DNA from: an uncultured bacterium
GTDB taxonomy: Bacteria; Bacteroidota; Bacteroidia; Bacteroidales; Paludibacteraceae
Direction: 5' to 3'
Length of the DNA: 30,746 bases
NCBI GenBank assembly: GCA_946183755.1
Contig: CAMHCZ010000002.1
Span: 1 to 30,746, forward strand
A program made the translations under genes and the position numbers. Numbering within the stretch: the stretch's first letter is position 1; every line of letters starts with the position of its first letter. A model generated the notes under the pieces. It saw nothing but the letters and a program-made list of their open reading frames with translations, ran no database searches and was not told the origin of the DNA. Positions 1-7,460 of the stretch are shown here, piece after piece.

Positions 1-310
1 TGGCTGTTACTATCTCCTTACACTCCTGCACTTCATCGAAGAATATTAATGTTTTCCCCGGAACCAATGGCTTTTTTGTGAAGGCAGACAGTCGCAACAG
101 CAAATCTTTTGCTCCCTTTTGCCCGCTGAACAGTTCAATGGCATCGGGCTGTTCTACGAAATTGATTTCAACAACATTGTCAAAACACTCCTTACCGACC
201 TTCCTAATGGAAAAGGTCTTGCCAACTTGTCTGGCTCCTGTTACCAACAGAGAACGCCTGTCGTTGAGTATAAAGTTGCGTATTAGCTCGTCAGCTTTGC
301 GTTTTACCAT
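1..310 (-). CDS. AAA-family ATPase (DUF4143-type), C-terminus outside window
   Basis: Read leftwards, this frame is open to the window edge, so only the N-terminal part is present. It carries a Walker A motif GARQVGKT and, after about 75 residues, a hydrophobic strand ending in FFDEVQ (Walker B), the arrangement of the bacterial and archaeal AAA ATPases that often carry a C-terminal DUF4143 domain. Their cellular role is not established. I chose the ATG at 310 (reads MVKRKADEL) because relatives begin in this style and because a -7-like box lies at 368-375. An ATG at 364 is also in frame and would add 18 residues. The gene runs divergently from the tatD-like gene and is AT-richer than it. Three phased repeats lie just upstream. 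Confidence 0.8.
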   Translation of the reverse strand, partial: MVKRKADELIRNFILNDRRSLLVTGARQVGKTFSIRKVGKECFDNVVEINFVEQPDAIELFSGQKGAKDLLLRLSAFTKKPLVPGKTLIFFDEVQECKEIVTA

Positions 311-367
311 AAAAATCGACTTTCCATAAGACTTGTGACCACCAAGATACGATAATTTATTCATATA

Positions 368-375
368 CAAGTATA
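368..375 (-). promoter_or_regulatory. possible -7 box of the ATPase gene
   Basis: On the minus strand this reads TATACTTG, one mismatch from TAnnTTTG. A TTG within the first iteron (402-400) sits 24 bp upstream, slightly longer than the usual 19-21 bp. If used, transcription would begin near 361, which argues against a start codon at 364. Confidence 0.3.
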
Positions 376-390
376 AAAGACGGAAGAATT

Positions 391-470
391 ACACTTTTCC
401 AAGGTGATTTTGAATGGTTTTTTACACTTTTCCAAGGCAAAAACGGAGCAAAAAGTACATTTTTCCAAGA
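391..470 (-). repeat. three 14-bp iterons with 33-bp period
   Basis: Copies at 391-404, 424-437 and 457-470 read on the plus strand ACACTTTTCCAAGG, the same again, and ACATTTTTCCAAGA (two differences). Their starts are exactly 33 bp apart, about three helical turns, so a bound protein would sit on one face of the DNA. They lie in the divergent intergenic region upstream of the ATPase gene. I infer a regulatory or iteron-type binding site; the ligand is unknown. Confidence 0.75.
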
Positions 471-557
471 TTTGAAACGCTGGCTTATACGCGAAATCAC
501 CATCTTAATCGATAAATTAGCAGGCAGAAATACAATTACATAACCAAACAAAAATAA

Positions 558-1232
558 ATGCCCACCCCATACATCGACATACACACCCACGACGGCACGG
601 ACGAGGAGAACGTGACGAAAGTGGTGTGCCTAAGCCACGACGACGAAGCCGCTGCCGAAGGGCTGTTCTGCACGGCTGTGCACCCGTGGGCGCTGGACGA
701 TGAGGCAATGGACATAGACCGGGCGATGGCGGCAGTGAAGCGGAAAGCCGCCGCCGACAACATGGCTGCCGTGGGCGAAACGGGCATCGACCGCACGCAC
801 AAGGACACGGTGGAGAGGCAAACCGAGGCGTTCCGACGACACATAGCACTGGCGGAGAAACTGCGCAAGCCGCTGATAATACACTCCGTGAGGGCGACGA
901 GCGACATCCTGGCACTGCACAAGGCACTGAAACCGACGCAGGCGTGGGTGATGCACGGATTCAACGGCAACGAACAGGAGATAAGGCAGCTGACCGACGC
1001 CGGCATCTGCATATCAGCTGGCGAGGCGATAATGCACGACGAAAGGCACATAACCAAAGCGCTGCACTGCATACCGACGGACCGACTCTTCCTCGAGACC
1101 GACACATGGGACGGCAGCATACGAACGATATACAAACGCGCGGCGGAACTCCTAAAAACCGACGAGGAGGCGTTGCGAGAGATAATCTTTGCTAATTTTG
1201 CGCGCATAACTAACAACAGATACACAAGATGA
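558..1232 (+). CDS. TatD-family metal-dependent hydrolase
   Basis: This 224-residue protein has the metal-ligand pattern of the TatD/YcfH group of amidohydrolases: an N-terminal HxH (residues 8-10, in IDIHTHDG), a glutamate in GETGID near residue 75, histidines in IIHS and MHGF, and a late aspartate in LETDTW. TatD proteins act as Mg-dependent deoxyribonucleases, with roles proposed in DNA degradation and repair; the substrate here cannot be told. It is shorter than the usual 255-265 residues, as is common for Bacteroidota members. Its stop codon overlaps the start of the next gene (ATGA at 1229-1232), so the two are probably translationally coupled. The upstream sequence holds no clear consensus promoter. 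Confidence 0.9.
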   Translation: MPTPYIDIHTHDGTDEENVTKVVCLSHDDEAAAEGLFCTAVHPWALDDEAMDIDRAMAAVKRKAAADNMAAVGETGIDRTHKDTVERQTEAFRRHIALAEKLRKPLIIHSVRATSDILALHKALKPTQAWVMHGFNGNEQEIRQLTDAGICISAGEAIMHDERHITKALHCIPTDRLFLETDTWDGSIRTIYKRAAELLKTDEEALREIIFANFARITNNRYTR

Positions 1233-1951
1233 GCAACGAATGGCAGGAAAGGACACGTCTGCTGCTGGGCGACGAAGGTTTTGAGAAACTGAACAGCAGC
1301 CATGTGCTGGTGGTAGGACTCGGCGGCGTGGGCGGATACGTGGCGGAGCAGCTGACAAGAGCCGGCATAGGCGAACTGACGATAGTGGACGGCGACGTGG
1401 TGTCGCAAAGCAACATGAACCGCCAGCTGCTGGCGCTGCAAAGCACACAGGGAATGCCCAAAGCCGAAGTGATGGCGGCGAGGCTCAGAGACATAAACCC
1501 CGACGTGAAACTGCACGTAGTAAACCAGTTCATGAAGGACCAGGCGCTCATCGACCTCATATCGCAGCCCTACGACTATGTGGTGGACGCGATTGACACA
1601 GTGTCGCCCAAGGTGTTCCTGCTCTACTACGCCGTGCAGAACAACCAGCGCATCGTGAGCTGCATGGGCGCCGGCGGCAAGATGCACCCCGACAAGATAG
1701 AGATAGCCGACATCGACAAGTCGCACCACTGCCACTTGGCGTTCTACATACGCAAGAAGCTGCACAAATTAGGCATAAGGACGGGCATAAAGGTGGTGTT
1801 CTCGCCCGAGCCGGTGAGCAAGAGCGCCGTCATAGAGGAAGAGTCGCAGAACAAAGCCTCCAACGTGGGCACAATCTCGTATATGCCGGCGGCGTTCGGA
1901 TGCTTCTGCGCGTCGGTCGTCATAAACGGACTGCTTGAGAAACCGGAGTGA
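1229..1951 (+). CDS. tcdA: tRNA threonylcarbamoyladenosine dehydratase
   Basis: This 240-residue ThiF/E1-like protein should use ATP to cyclise t6A37 of tRNA to ct6A, improving decoding of ANN codons in the cytoplasm. Visible marks are the start EWQERTRLLLGDEGFEKL, the nucleotide-binding GLGGVGG near residue 33, the DGD aspartate of the E1 fold followed by NMNRQ, and the later VDAIDT and SCMGAGGK segments typical of TcdA (formerly CsdL/YgdL). The length fits the family. MoeB/ThiF is the main alternative, but the N-terminal segment and the lack of the CxxC zinc pairs favour TcdA. It overlaps tatD by 4 bp and is followed by a strong hairpin. Confidence 0.9.
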   Translation: MSNEWQERTRLLLGDEGFEKLNSSHVLVVGLGGVGGYVAEQLTRAGIGELTIVDGDVVSQSNMNRQLLALQSTQGMPKAEVMAARLRDINPDVKLHVVNQFMKDQALIDLISQPYDYVVDAIDTVSPKVFLLYYAVQNNQRIVSCMGAGGKMHPDKIEIADIDKSHHCHLAFYIRKKLHKLGIRTGIKVVFSPEPVSKSAVIEEESQNKASNVGTISYMPAAFGCFCASVVINGLLEKPE

Positions 1952-1956
1952 AAAAA

Positions 1957-1985
1957 CAAGAGCCGCTTTTCAGCGGCTCTTTTGT
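1957..1985. terminator. bidirectional terminator
   Basis: AAGAGCCGCT (1958-1967) pairs with AGCGGCTCTT (1972-1981) around a 4-base loop. T-rich tracts follow on both strands, so it can end both tcdA (rightward) and the convergent gene at 2005-2688. Confidence 0.85.
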
Positions 1986-2004
1986 TTATGGGTTTAAAGT
2001 TTGA

Positions 2005-2688
2005 TTACTTGAACTTTATAGAGTTAAGAATCTGGTTGAAGATAGCTTCTCCCTCAGCAGCCTTAGCCTCTGGGTATCTGAACTCACCTGTTACGTCAGC
2101 ATAGTCCTTATTGAATACCACGAACATCCAAACCACGTCAGCAGCGTCCATTGTGTGGTCAGCAGTCTTGTAAATAGCGATTTTGCCATCAACCTTAGTT
2201 GTGCCAGCCTCGCCTCCGTAGTAGTCGCCAGCTTTCTTCTTGAAGTAGTCCACCTTCTCGTTGATCTGAGAAAGCTCATACCAACCAGAGAACTCAGCGT
2301 TAAGCTTGATTTTTTCGTCTTCGCTGACAGCCTCCAATGTGCTTTTTCCGCCGAACATAGGCTCTTGCTTCTTGAGGTTAGAAGGATACTGGATAGTGAA
2401 GTCCTCGCCCTCAAATGTCAACATAGCGGAAGCTGCTGGAGCTGGAGCCACAGCGCTCTTGGTCTCGGCTGGCTTGCTTGTGTTAGCCGCAGGAGCGGAA
2501 GCCTCGCTTGCGTTGCTGTTGCCGCCCTTGTTGCTCTTCAGTGCGCTTGTTGCTGCGCTTGCAGCCGCGCCTACAGCCACCTTTGTAGCAGCACCCTTAG
2601 GGTTGAGTTTTACTTTGATCTGCGCGTTTGCGTTTGATGCGAGAAGCATAGCTGATGCCATCGCAAGAGTGAAAATAACTTTTCTCAT
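2005..2688 (-). CDS. secreted protein with Ala/Ser/Pro-rich linker
   Basis: I do not recognise a named family for this 227-residue protein. Residues 1-22 form a signal peptide ending SNANA|Q. Residues 23-90 are low-complexity, rich in Ala, Ser, Lys and Pro, which suggests a flexible linker. From about residue 93 a compact domain begins with FTIQYPSNL, then alternating strands and helices ending in ILNSIKFK. The opening and the two-layer pattern faintly resemble the PsbP/DcrB-like fold, a weak inference. It probably acts in the periplasm or on the outer face. It is divergent from the OmpA-domain gene, which shares the style of signal peptide. Confidence 0.75.
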   Translation of the reverse strand: MRKVIFTLAMASAMLLASNANAQIKVKLNPKGAATKVAVGAAASAATSALKSNKGGNSNASEASAPAANTSKPAETKSAVAPAPAASAMLTFEGEDFTIQYPSNLKKQEPMFGGKSTLEAVSEDEKIKLNAEFSGWYELSQINEKVDYFKKKAGDYYGGEAGTTKVDGKIAIYKTADHTMDAADVVWMFVVFNKDYADVTGEFRYPEAKAAEGEAIFNQILNSIKFK

Positions 2689-2791
2689 AGAGTTGTTTTT
2701 TTGAATTTTAGTGAATTAACGTGCGAATATACAAAATCAATGCACAGACAAAAAAACAAGCCTGCAAAATCAACAACATAACAGCCTCTTA

Positions 2792-2822
2792 TTGTCATTT
2801 TAAATAGTTTTTCATATCATTG
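2792..2822 (+). promoter_or_regulatory. promoter of the OmpA-domain gene
   Basis: TTG at 2792-2794 lies 20 bp upstream of TATCATTG (2815-2822), one mismatch from the Bacteroidota -7 box TAnnTTTG. The start codon follows 30 bp later. Confidence 0.55.
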
Positions 2823-2851
2823 TGCATTAAATAAATTAAAACAAAAGAAAA

Positions 2852-4135
2852 ATGAACAAGCACCTGATTTTAACACTCGCGACAGCAATGACTGTAGGAG
2901 TGGCACAGAACGCCTCGGCACAGTGGCTCAAGTCTTTGGGCGACAAGGCGGCAGAGGCTGCGAAGCGCACAGTGGAACGCAACGTGGAGAACAAAACCGA
3001 GAAGGCCGTTGATGACGCCATGAACCCTAAGTTCAACAAGAAAGGCAAAAGCTCTAATAAGAACAATGAGGAGTATGCTGCCGAGGAAGATGTGCAGCAA
3101 CCATCACAACCAGCAAAGAAGCAGAAGGTCGCTCAAGGCGAGGAAATGAAGAGCGATTTCGTGCCAGGTTCTATTGTCATCTTCGAAGATAACCTGCAAG
3201 GTGAGCAGATGGGCGAGTTCCCATCTAAGTGGGATTTGATCAACAACAATGCAGAGGTTGCCCGCATGAATGGCAAAATGGCGATCAAGTTCGAGCATGG
3301 CTCTAATACTGAAATCATGCCATTGATAAAGGATGGCAATAAAACGTACCTGCCTGATTTCTATACCTTGGAGTTTGATTTCTTCGCTACAGGCAAGGAA
3401 GGCACAAATTCAGTCTATAACCTGCATCTGAATTCAGAGAACGACAGTCATAATAGTAGCATTTGGTTCAGTCAGGACAGAATGAACTGGTCCATCCAAA
3501 AGCCGAATAGTGATGATAATGTCCATGGAAACGCGTCTTTGGAGGACATCATGGAACTGAACGACTGGAATCATTTTGCCCTGTCGTTCAACAAGCGTGC
3601 CCTAAAGGTTTATATCAACGGCAAGCGCATCATCAATATTCCAAACGCCAAGGCTATGGACTGGTTCTCGTTCAGGACAGAGTTCTGGGATGATCATATT
3701 GACTATATTACCAATGTCCGTCTGGCAAAGGGTGGCGTAGAACTTTACGAGCGTAATGCTCAGTCGATGACTCCTATTGAAAAAGCCATTGCCGAAACAG
3801 GAAAGTTCGTCACAAACAACATCCTCTTCGAGACAGGAAAGGCTACACTGAAACCAGAGTCAATGGCTGAGATTCAGAAAGTGGCCGACTACATGAAGAA
3901 GAACCCACAGGCTCGCTTCGAGGTGCAGGGACACACCGACAACCAGGGCAGCGACAAGATAAACGACCCGCTCTCTCAGCAGCGTGCCGAGTCAGTTGTC
4001 AAGGCTCTCGAGGGCTTGGGCGTGGACGGATTCAACCTCCGCGCTGTGGGCAAAGGCTCGCATGTGCCTGTGGCTGACAACTCAACAGCCGACGGACGTG
4101 CAAAAAACCGTCGTGTGGAGTTTATTAAGAAGTGA
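2852..4135 (+). CDS. secreted lectin-like and OmpA C-terminal domain protein
   Basis: This 427-residue protein has a signal peptide (cleavage after NASA near residue 23) and then a charged helical stretch rich in Lys and Glu to about residue 100. Residues about 105-300 form a beta-rich domain with the feel of a LamG/concanavalin-type jelly roll (DFYTLEFDFFATG, NDWNHFALSFNKRALKVYINGKRI). The C-terminal 110 residues are an OmpA/MotB peptidoglycan-binding domain: FETGKATLKPES, VQGHTDNQGSD, LSQQRAESV and GRAKNRRVEF are all recognisable. The protein is likely to anchor to peptidoglycan and present the jelly roll in the periplasm or at the surface. The ligand is unknown. It has its own predicted promoter and is followed by a region of duplicated 3' ends. 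Confidence 0.85.
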   Translation: MNKHLILTLATAMTVGVAQNASAQWLKSLGDKAAEAAKRTVERNVENKTEKAVDDAMNPKFNKKGKSSNKNNEEYAAEEDVQQPSQPAKKQKVAQGEEMKSDFVPGSIVIFEDNLQGEQMGEFPSKWDLINNNAEVARMNGKMAIKFEHGSNTEIMPLIKDGNKTYLPDFYTLEFDFFATGKEGTNSVYNLHLNSENDSHNSSIWFSQDRMNWSIQKPNSDDNVHGNASLEDIMELNDWNHFALSFNKRALKVYINGKRIINIPNAKAMDWFSFRTEFWDDHIDYITNVRLAKGGVELYERNAQSMTPIEKAIAETGKFVTNNILFETGKATLKPESMAEIQKVADYMKKNPQARFEVQGHTDNQGSDKINDPLSQQRAESVVKALEGLGVDGFNLRAVGKGSHVPVADNSTADGRAKNRRVEFIKK

Positions 4136-4222
4136 GAGCAGAGATGAAAGCTTGCTTTCAATCTTTGCCGAACGCCGCAATGAACGGGCGAAGCCAATTC
4201 ATCAAGAAGTAAAAACAGAGAT
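4121..4222 (+). repeat. short direct repeat of the OmpA-domain gene's 3' end
   Basis: The last codons and stop of the OmpA-domain gene with the bases after it (4121-4145) recur at 4198-4222 with 20 of 25 bases matching. The second copy again encodes Phe-Ile-Lys-Lys-stop in a frame that has no gene. It may be the remnant of a second gene end. Confidence 0.5.
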
Positions 4223-4240
4223 AAAGTAAACAAACCACAT

Positions 4241-4396
4241 AAACACAAAAAAGGCAGACTTGACGGTCTGCCTTTTTTTATTGCATTGAAAGAAAACTCT
4301 TAGAACTGGAAATAGATGAACGCCTGAAGGTCGGACGTGACGAACTGGTAAAGCACGAATACGACCACGACAACGGCTATCGCCATGACCGGCAGC
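4241..4396. repeat. 156-bp direct repeat, copy 1 (detached 3' end of the MBOAT gene)
   Basis: This stretch matches 5501-5656 at an offset of exactly 1260 bp, with 5 mismatches that I count (4248, 4276, 4285, 4286, 4339). It contains the terminator hairpin and the reverse-strand codons for the last 32 residues and stop of the O-acetyltransferase at 5560-7458. Here the coding similarity ends abruptly at 4396, so this copy is a gene fragment. Confidence 0.95.
4249..4276. terminator. terminator in repeat copy 1
   Basis: AAAAGGCAGAC (4249-4259) pairs with GTCTGCCTTTT (4266-4276) around a 6-base loop, followed by T residues rightwards and preceded by A residues. It can end transcription from the OmpA-domain gene. 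Confidence 0.8.
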
Positions 4397-4425
4397 TGAT
4401 TCATAAAAAACACTGCAGAATTTCT

Positions 4426-4433
4426 TATCTTTG
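4426..4433 (+). promoter_or_regulatory. -7 box for the type IX-sorted protein gene
   Basis: TATCTTTG matches TAnnTTTG exactly and lies 28 bp before the start codon. No good -33 TTG is seen at the normal distance. It is just outside repeat copy 1. Confidence 0.55.
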
Positions 4434-4461
4434 CTAAACAAACTTTAAAAACTTTAAGACC

Positions 4462-5484
4462 ATGAGAAAGATCATATTTTCAACAATGTTGCTGACAATC
4501 ACTTCGGCAGTCTCAGCACAAATGGCACAAGAAACCACGCCGTACACAGTGGCTTCTTTCAGAGTTTCCGAAATATCAGGTCAGCAGATGCAGCTCAACG
4601 ACCAAACCGTCGGTCTCTCTGGTTTCTGGAAGTGGATTGCCAACCACGACAATTTTAATATTGGTACAGAGATGGCTCCCGAATCCGGCACTTCTCCGCT
4701 TTTTCTCAAAGATGACGGCAAGATATACGCCGAAGCTTCTATGGAAATCGGTCCAGAGCCAGAGTGGACTCAGGCTGCTGCCGATGCGGGTCTCCTCAAA
4801 TATCCATCTGCCAGCATCAGTATGTTCTTCCTCGCTGACGGCAATGGAGTCAACTTCAATATTCTCGGCATCAAGTCTCTTCGCATATCAATGAAGGCTT
4901 CCGGTCCTATCCGCATGTCAATCCTTAATAAATACACCGCCGAAGAGAATGCCGAGCCAGGAATTTACGTTCCTACAAGCGACAACTATCTTACTACGAC
5001 TTATGACCTGACTCCGTATGATTATGGATTCCTGGGCTTCGATGATGACAACTTCGGCGGTCTCCCTGACTGGGTTGACAAGAACGAAGCTCCGGAAGGA
5101 ACTGAGATTGTTACCGCTGTGACTGGCTTAAAGTGGGAAGTAAAGGACTCTAAGGGCGGTATTGGTGAACTCTCCATCAAGTCTATCGAATTCCTCGATG
5201 GAAGCGGCAATGTGATTAACCCTACCATGATTACTGGTGTCGAAATCAAGACTGGCATCAACGCTGTTGCTACAGCGCCGGCTGCAGCCAAGCTCACTGT
5301 CTCTGGCATGAACATTTATGTTGAAGAAGCCAAGGTCAACTCCAGCATCACCGTGTTCGACCTGCAAGGCAAGCTCATCACGTCCGCTAAGGCGATTTTT
5401 GGTAATGCGACCGTATCTGTGCCAGCCAAGGGCATATACATTGTTAGCGTTGATGGCAATGCATACAAAGTGAACGTCAAATAA
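4462..5484 (+). CDS. secreted protein with type IX secretion C-terminal domain
   Basis: This is a 340-residue protein with a signal peptide of about 19 residues ending SAVSAQ. The central 220 residues match no family I recognise; they are Gly, Asp and Pro rich and probably beta-structured. The last 75 residues look like a type A sorting domain of the type IX secretion system: SITVFDLQGKLI, then an amphipathic strand, then GIYIVSVDGNAYKVNVK. Such proteins cross the outer membrane and are released or attached to surface lipopolysaccharide. The gene is a single unit with its own -7 box, and it is flanked by the two copies of the 156-bp repeat, which suggests it arrived by duplication or recombination. 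Confidence 0.85.
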   Translation: MRKIIFSTMLLTITSAVSAQMAQETTPYTVASFRVSEISGQQMQLNDQTVGLSGFWKWIANHDNFNIGTEMAPESGTSPLFLKDDGKIYAEASMEIGPEPEWTQAAADAGLLKYPSASISMFFLADGNGVNFNILGIKSLRISMKASGPIRMSILNKYTAEENAEPGIYVPTSDNYLTTTYDLTPYDYGFLGFDDDNFGGLPDWVDKNEAPEGTEIVTAVTGLKWEVKDSKGGIGELSIKSIEFLDGSGNVINPTMITGVEIKTGINAVATAPAAAKLTVSGMNIYVEEAKVNSSITVFDLQGKLITSAKAIFGNATVSVPAKGIYIVSVDGNAYKVNVK

Positions 5485-5500
5485 AAATCCATTTGATATT

Positions 5501-5656
5501 AAACACAGAAAAGGCAGACTTGACGGTCTGCCTTTCTTTATTGCGCTGAAAGAAAACTCTTAGAACTGGAAATAGATGAACGCCTGAAGGTCGGACGTTA
5601 CGAACTGGTAAAGCACGAATACGACCACGACAACGGCTATCGCCATGACCGGCAGC
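5501..5656. repeat. 156-bp direct repeat, copy 2 (native 3' end of the MBOAT gene)
   Basis: This copy forms the natural end of the O-acetyltransferase gene and its terminator. Identity with 4241-4396 is about 97 percent by eye. Most of the mismatches lie outside the coding part, and only one (5599 against 4339) lies inside it. Confidence 0.95.
5509..5536. terminator. terminator between converging genes
   Basis: AAAGGCAGAC (5510-5519) pairs with GTCTGCCTTT (5526-5535) around a 6-base loop. It lies between the rightward gene ending at 5484 and the leftward operon ending at 5560 and can serve both. Confidence 0.8.
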
Positions 5657-7458
5657 GGCAGCAGCGCGAAGTTCATCCTGTACCAGCGCTTGAAGTGGTC
5701 CGGCAGCCAGTGGATAATCATGCCGAGGGCGAAGAGTATGAACACGCTCTTGTATGCCGCAATCACCTCCAGAGGGTTGACCTTGCCCCACGCCGTGCCC
5801 ATCTGGTTGACCATCTCACGAGCCGTCTGCCACGCCTCCTCGTTGGCTGTGGCTGGGTCCAGATTGGAGCCGCTGCGGAAGAACAGTCGCGTGAAGGTAA
5901 TGAACACGAAAGTCTGAATGATAGCCCATGCGTTGCCTATCTTGGACGCCGCGGCAGAGCCAGGCACCTCGCCCGTAGGAATAGTGATGTACGGCTCCAC
6001 GACGAGGTTCCACACATAGCGCACAAGCGTGCCGACCGTTATGACAGCCATCCACACGAAGAAGACGTTAAACACCGGCTGAGGGTAATAAATCATGAGG
6101 GCGTACAGTCCGCCAGTGACCGCCGCCACGATAAGCATGCGCACATGCCACCCCATTTCCTTCCAGAACTTGTAGATAATCATGCCGATGCCATTGAGTC
6201 CGCCCCAAATCATGAAGTTCCACGACGCGCCGTGCCACAGACCGCCTAAGAGCATGGTGATGAACGAGTTGAGGTTACCCATGAGCAGCTTGTGGCGCTT
6301 CTCGTTCTTGCGCGAGCGGTGTATGGCTATGGTTATCTCGATGGCCACGAGGGCGATGATGCCCGTGACGATGTAGCTGCCGCTGAGCATGAGTATGATA
6401 AGGCTTATGAGAATGAGCCAGAAGTATGTGCCGAAGGTGGTGTTACGGTTGCCGCCGAGAGGAATGTAGAGGTAGGACTGCAGCCAGCGGCTGAGCGACA
6501 TGTGCCAGCGCTTCCAGAAGTTGGCGGCGTTTGGCGCTTTGTATGGCGAGTTGAAGTTCTGAGGCAGGTAGAAGCCCATGAGCATCGCCACGCCTATGGC
6601 AATGTCTGTGTAGCCCGAGAAGTCGGCGTAAACCTGAAGCGAGTAAAGGAATATGGCTGAGAGGTTCTCGAATCCGCTGAAAAGCAAAGGGTTGTCAAAC
6701 ACACGGTCGATGAAGTTCACAGCTAAATAATCCGACAGCAGGAGCTTCTTAGCCAGTCCGTTGATAATCCAGAAGACAGCGATGCCGAACTGACGCCGGC
6801 TCAGGAAGTAAGGCTTGTAGAGCTGCGGAATGAACTCCTCGGCACGGACGATAGGTCCAGCCACCAGCTGAGGGAAGAAGCTGACGTAGAATCCGAAGTC
6901 GAGTATGTTGGTGACAGGCTTCACCTTGCGGCGATAGACGTCGGCGGTGTAGCTGATAATCTGGAATGTGAAGAACGAGATGCCGACCGGCAGGACAATC
7001 TTGTCCACGTCGAAGAGGTCTCGTCCGCTGATGATGTTGCCCACCCACGAGAACATATCGAAGACGCGGAAGTCCGCTCCGAAGATGTTATTGACGATGT
7101 CGGTGAGGAAATAAGCGTACTTGAAGTAGAAGAGCAGCGAAAGGTCTATTGTGGCGCTGAGCGCGAGCCACGCCTTGCGTCCAGCCTCCGACTCCGTCTT
7201 GTGCAGCCGTTTGGCTATGAAGAAGTCGCTGCATGTCACGAAAAGCAGGATAAGGACGAACAGTCCGCTCGTCTTGTAATAGAAGAACAGACTGACGAAG
7301 AACAGGAACGAGTTACGCAGCAGACGCTTGCTGTGCATCATGCTGAAGACAGCGAACACCAGCGCGAAGAACGCCCAGAAATAGAACTGCGTGAACAGCA
7401 GCGGCGTGTTCTCCTCGAAGATGAAAATCTGCTTTAAAAACGAAAGTATCTGGTCCAT
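5560..7458 (-). CDS. MBOAT-family membrane O-acyltransferase (AlgI/DltB-like)
   Basis: This 632-residue protein has many membrane segments and the MBOAT hallmarks: FWKRWHMSLSRWLQSYLYIPLGGNR near the middle and LLGGLWHGASWNFMIWGGLNG after it, the latter with the catalytic histidine. SYTADVYRRK and FFPQLVAGPIVRAEEF earlier in the chain are typical of the AlgI group. It should carry acetyl groups from the cytoplasm across the inner membrane for transfer to a polysaccharide. It is longer than the usual 470-500 residues because of extra C-terminal membrane segments. It is the last gene of a leftward operon with two SGNH-fold genes, 2 bp after the previous stop. The acceptor polymer cannot be told from the sequence. 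Confidence 0.93.
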   Translation of the reverse strand: MDQILSFLKQIFIFEENTPLLFTQFYFWAFFALVFAVFSMMHSKRLLRNSFLFFVSLFFYYKTSGLFVLILLFVTCSDFFIAKRLHKTESEAGRKAWLALSATIDLSLLFYFKYAYFLTDIVNNIFGADFRVFDMFSWVGNIISGRDLFDVDKIVLPVGISFFTFQIISYTADVYRRKVKPVTNILDFGFYVSFFPQLVAGPIVRAEEFIPQLYKPYFLSRRQFGIAVFWIINGLAKKLLLSDYLAVNFIDRVFDNPLLFSGFENLSAIFLYSLQVYADFSGYTDIAIGVAMLMGFYLPQNFNSPYKAPNAANFWKRWHMSLSRWLQSYLYIPLGGNRNTTFGTYFWLILISLIILMLSGSYIVTGIIALVAIEITIAIHRSRKNEKRHKLLMGNLNSFITMLLGGLWHGASWNFMIWGGLNGIGMIIYKFWKEMGWHVRMLIVAAVTGGLYALMIYYPQPVFNVFFVWMAVITVGTLVRYVWNLVVEPYITIPTGEVPGSAAASKIGNAWAIIQTFVFITFTRLFFRSGSNLDPATANEEAWQTAREMVNQMGTAWGKVNPLEVIAAYKSVFILFALGMIIHWLPDHFKRWYRMNFALLPLPVMAIAVVVVVFVLYQFVTSDLQAFIYFQF

Positions 7459-7460
7459 CC

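Noticed and set aside
536..1765. A 409-codon open frame on the minus strand opposite tatD and tcdA.
   Set aside because: It is the antisense shadow of two clear genes with strong family motifs, in a GC-rich region where such frames are common.
4202..4441. A 79-codon minus-strand frame that shares its reading with the MBOAT region.
   Set aside because: It is the detached 156-bp copy of the MBOAT 3' end with extra codons; there is no start signal or function, so it is listed as a repeat only.
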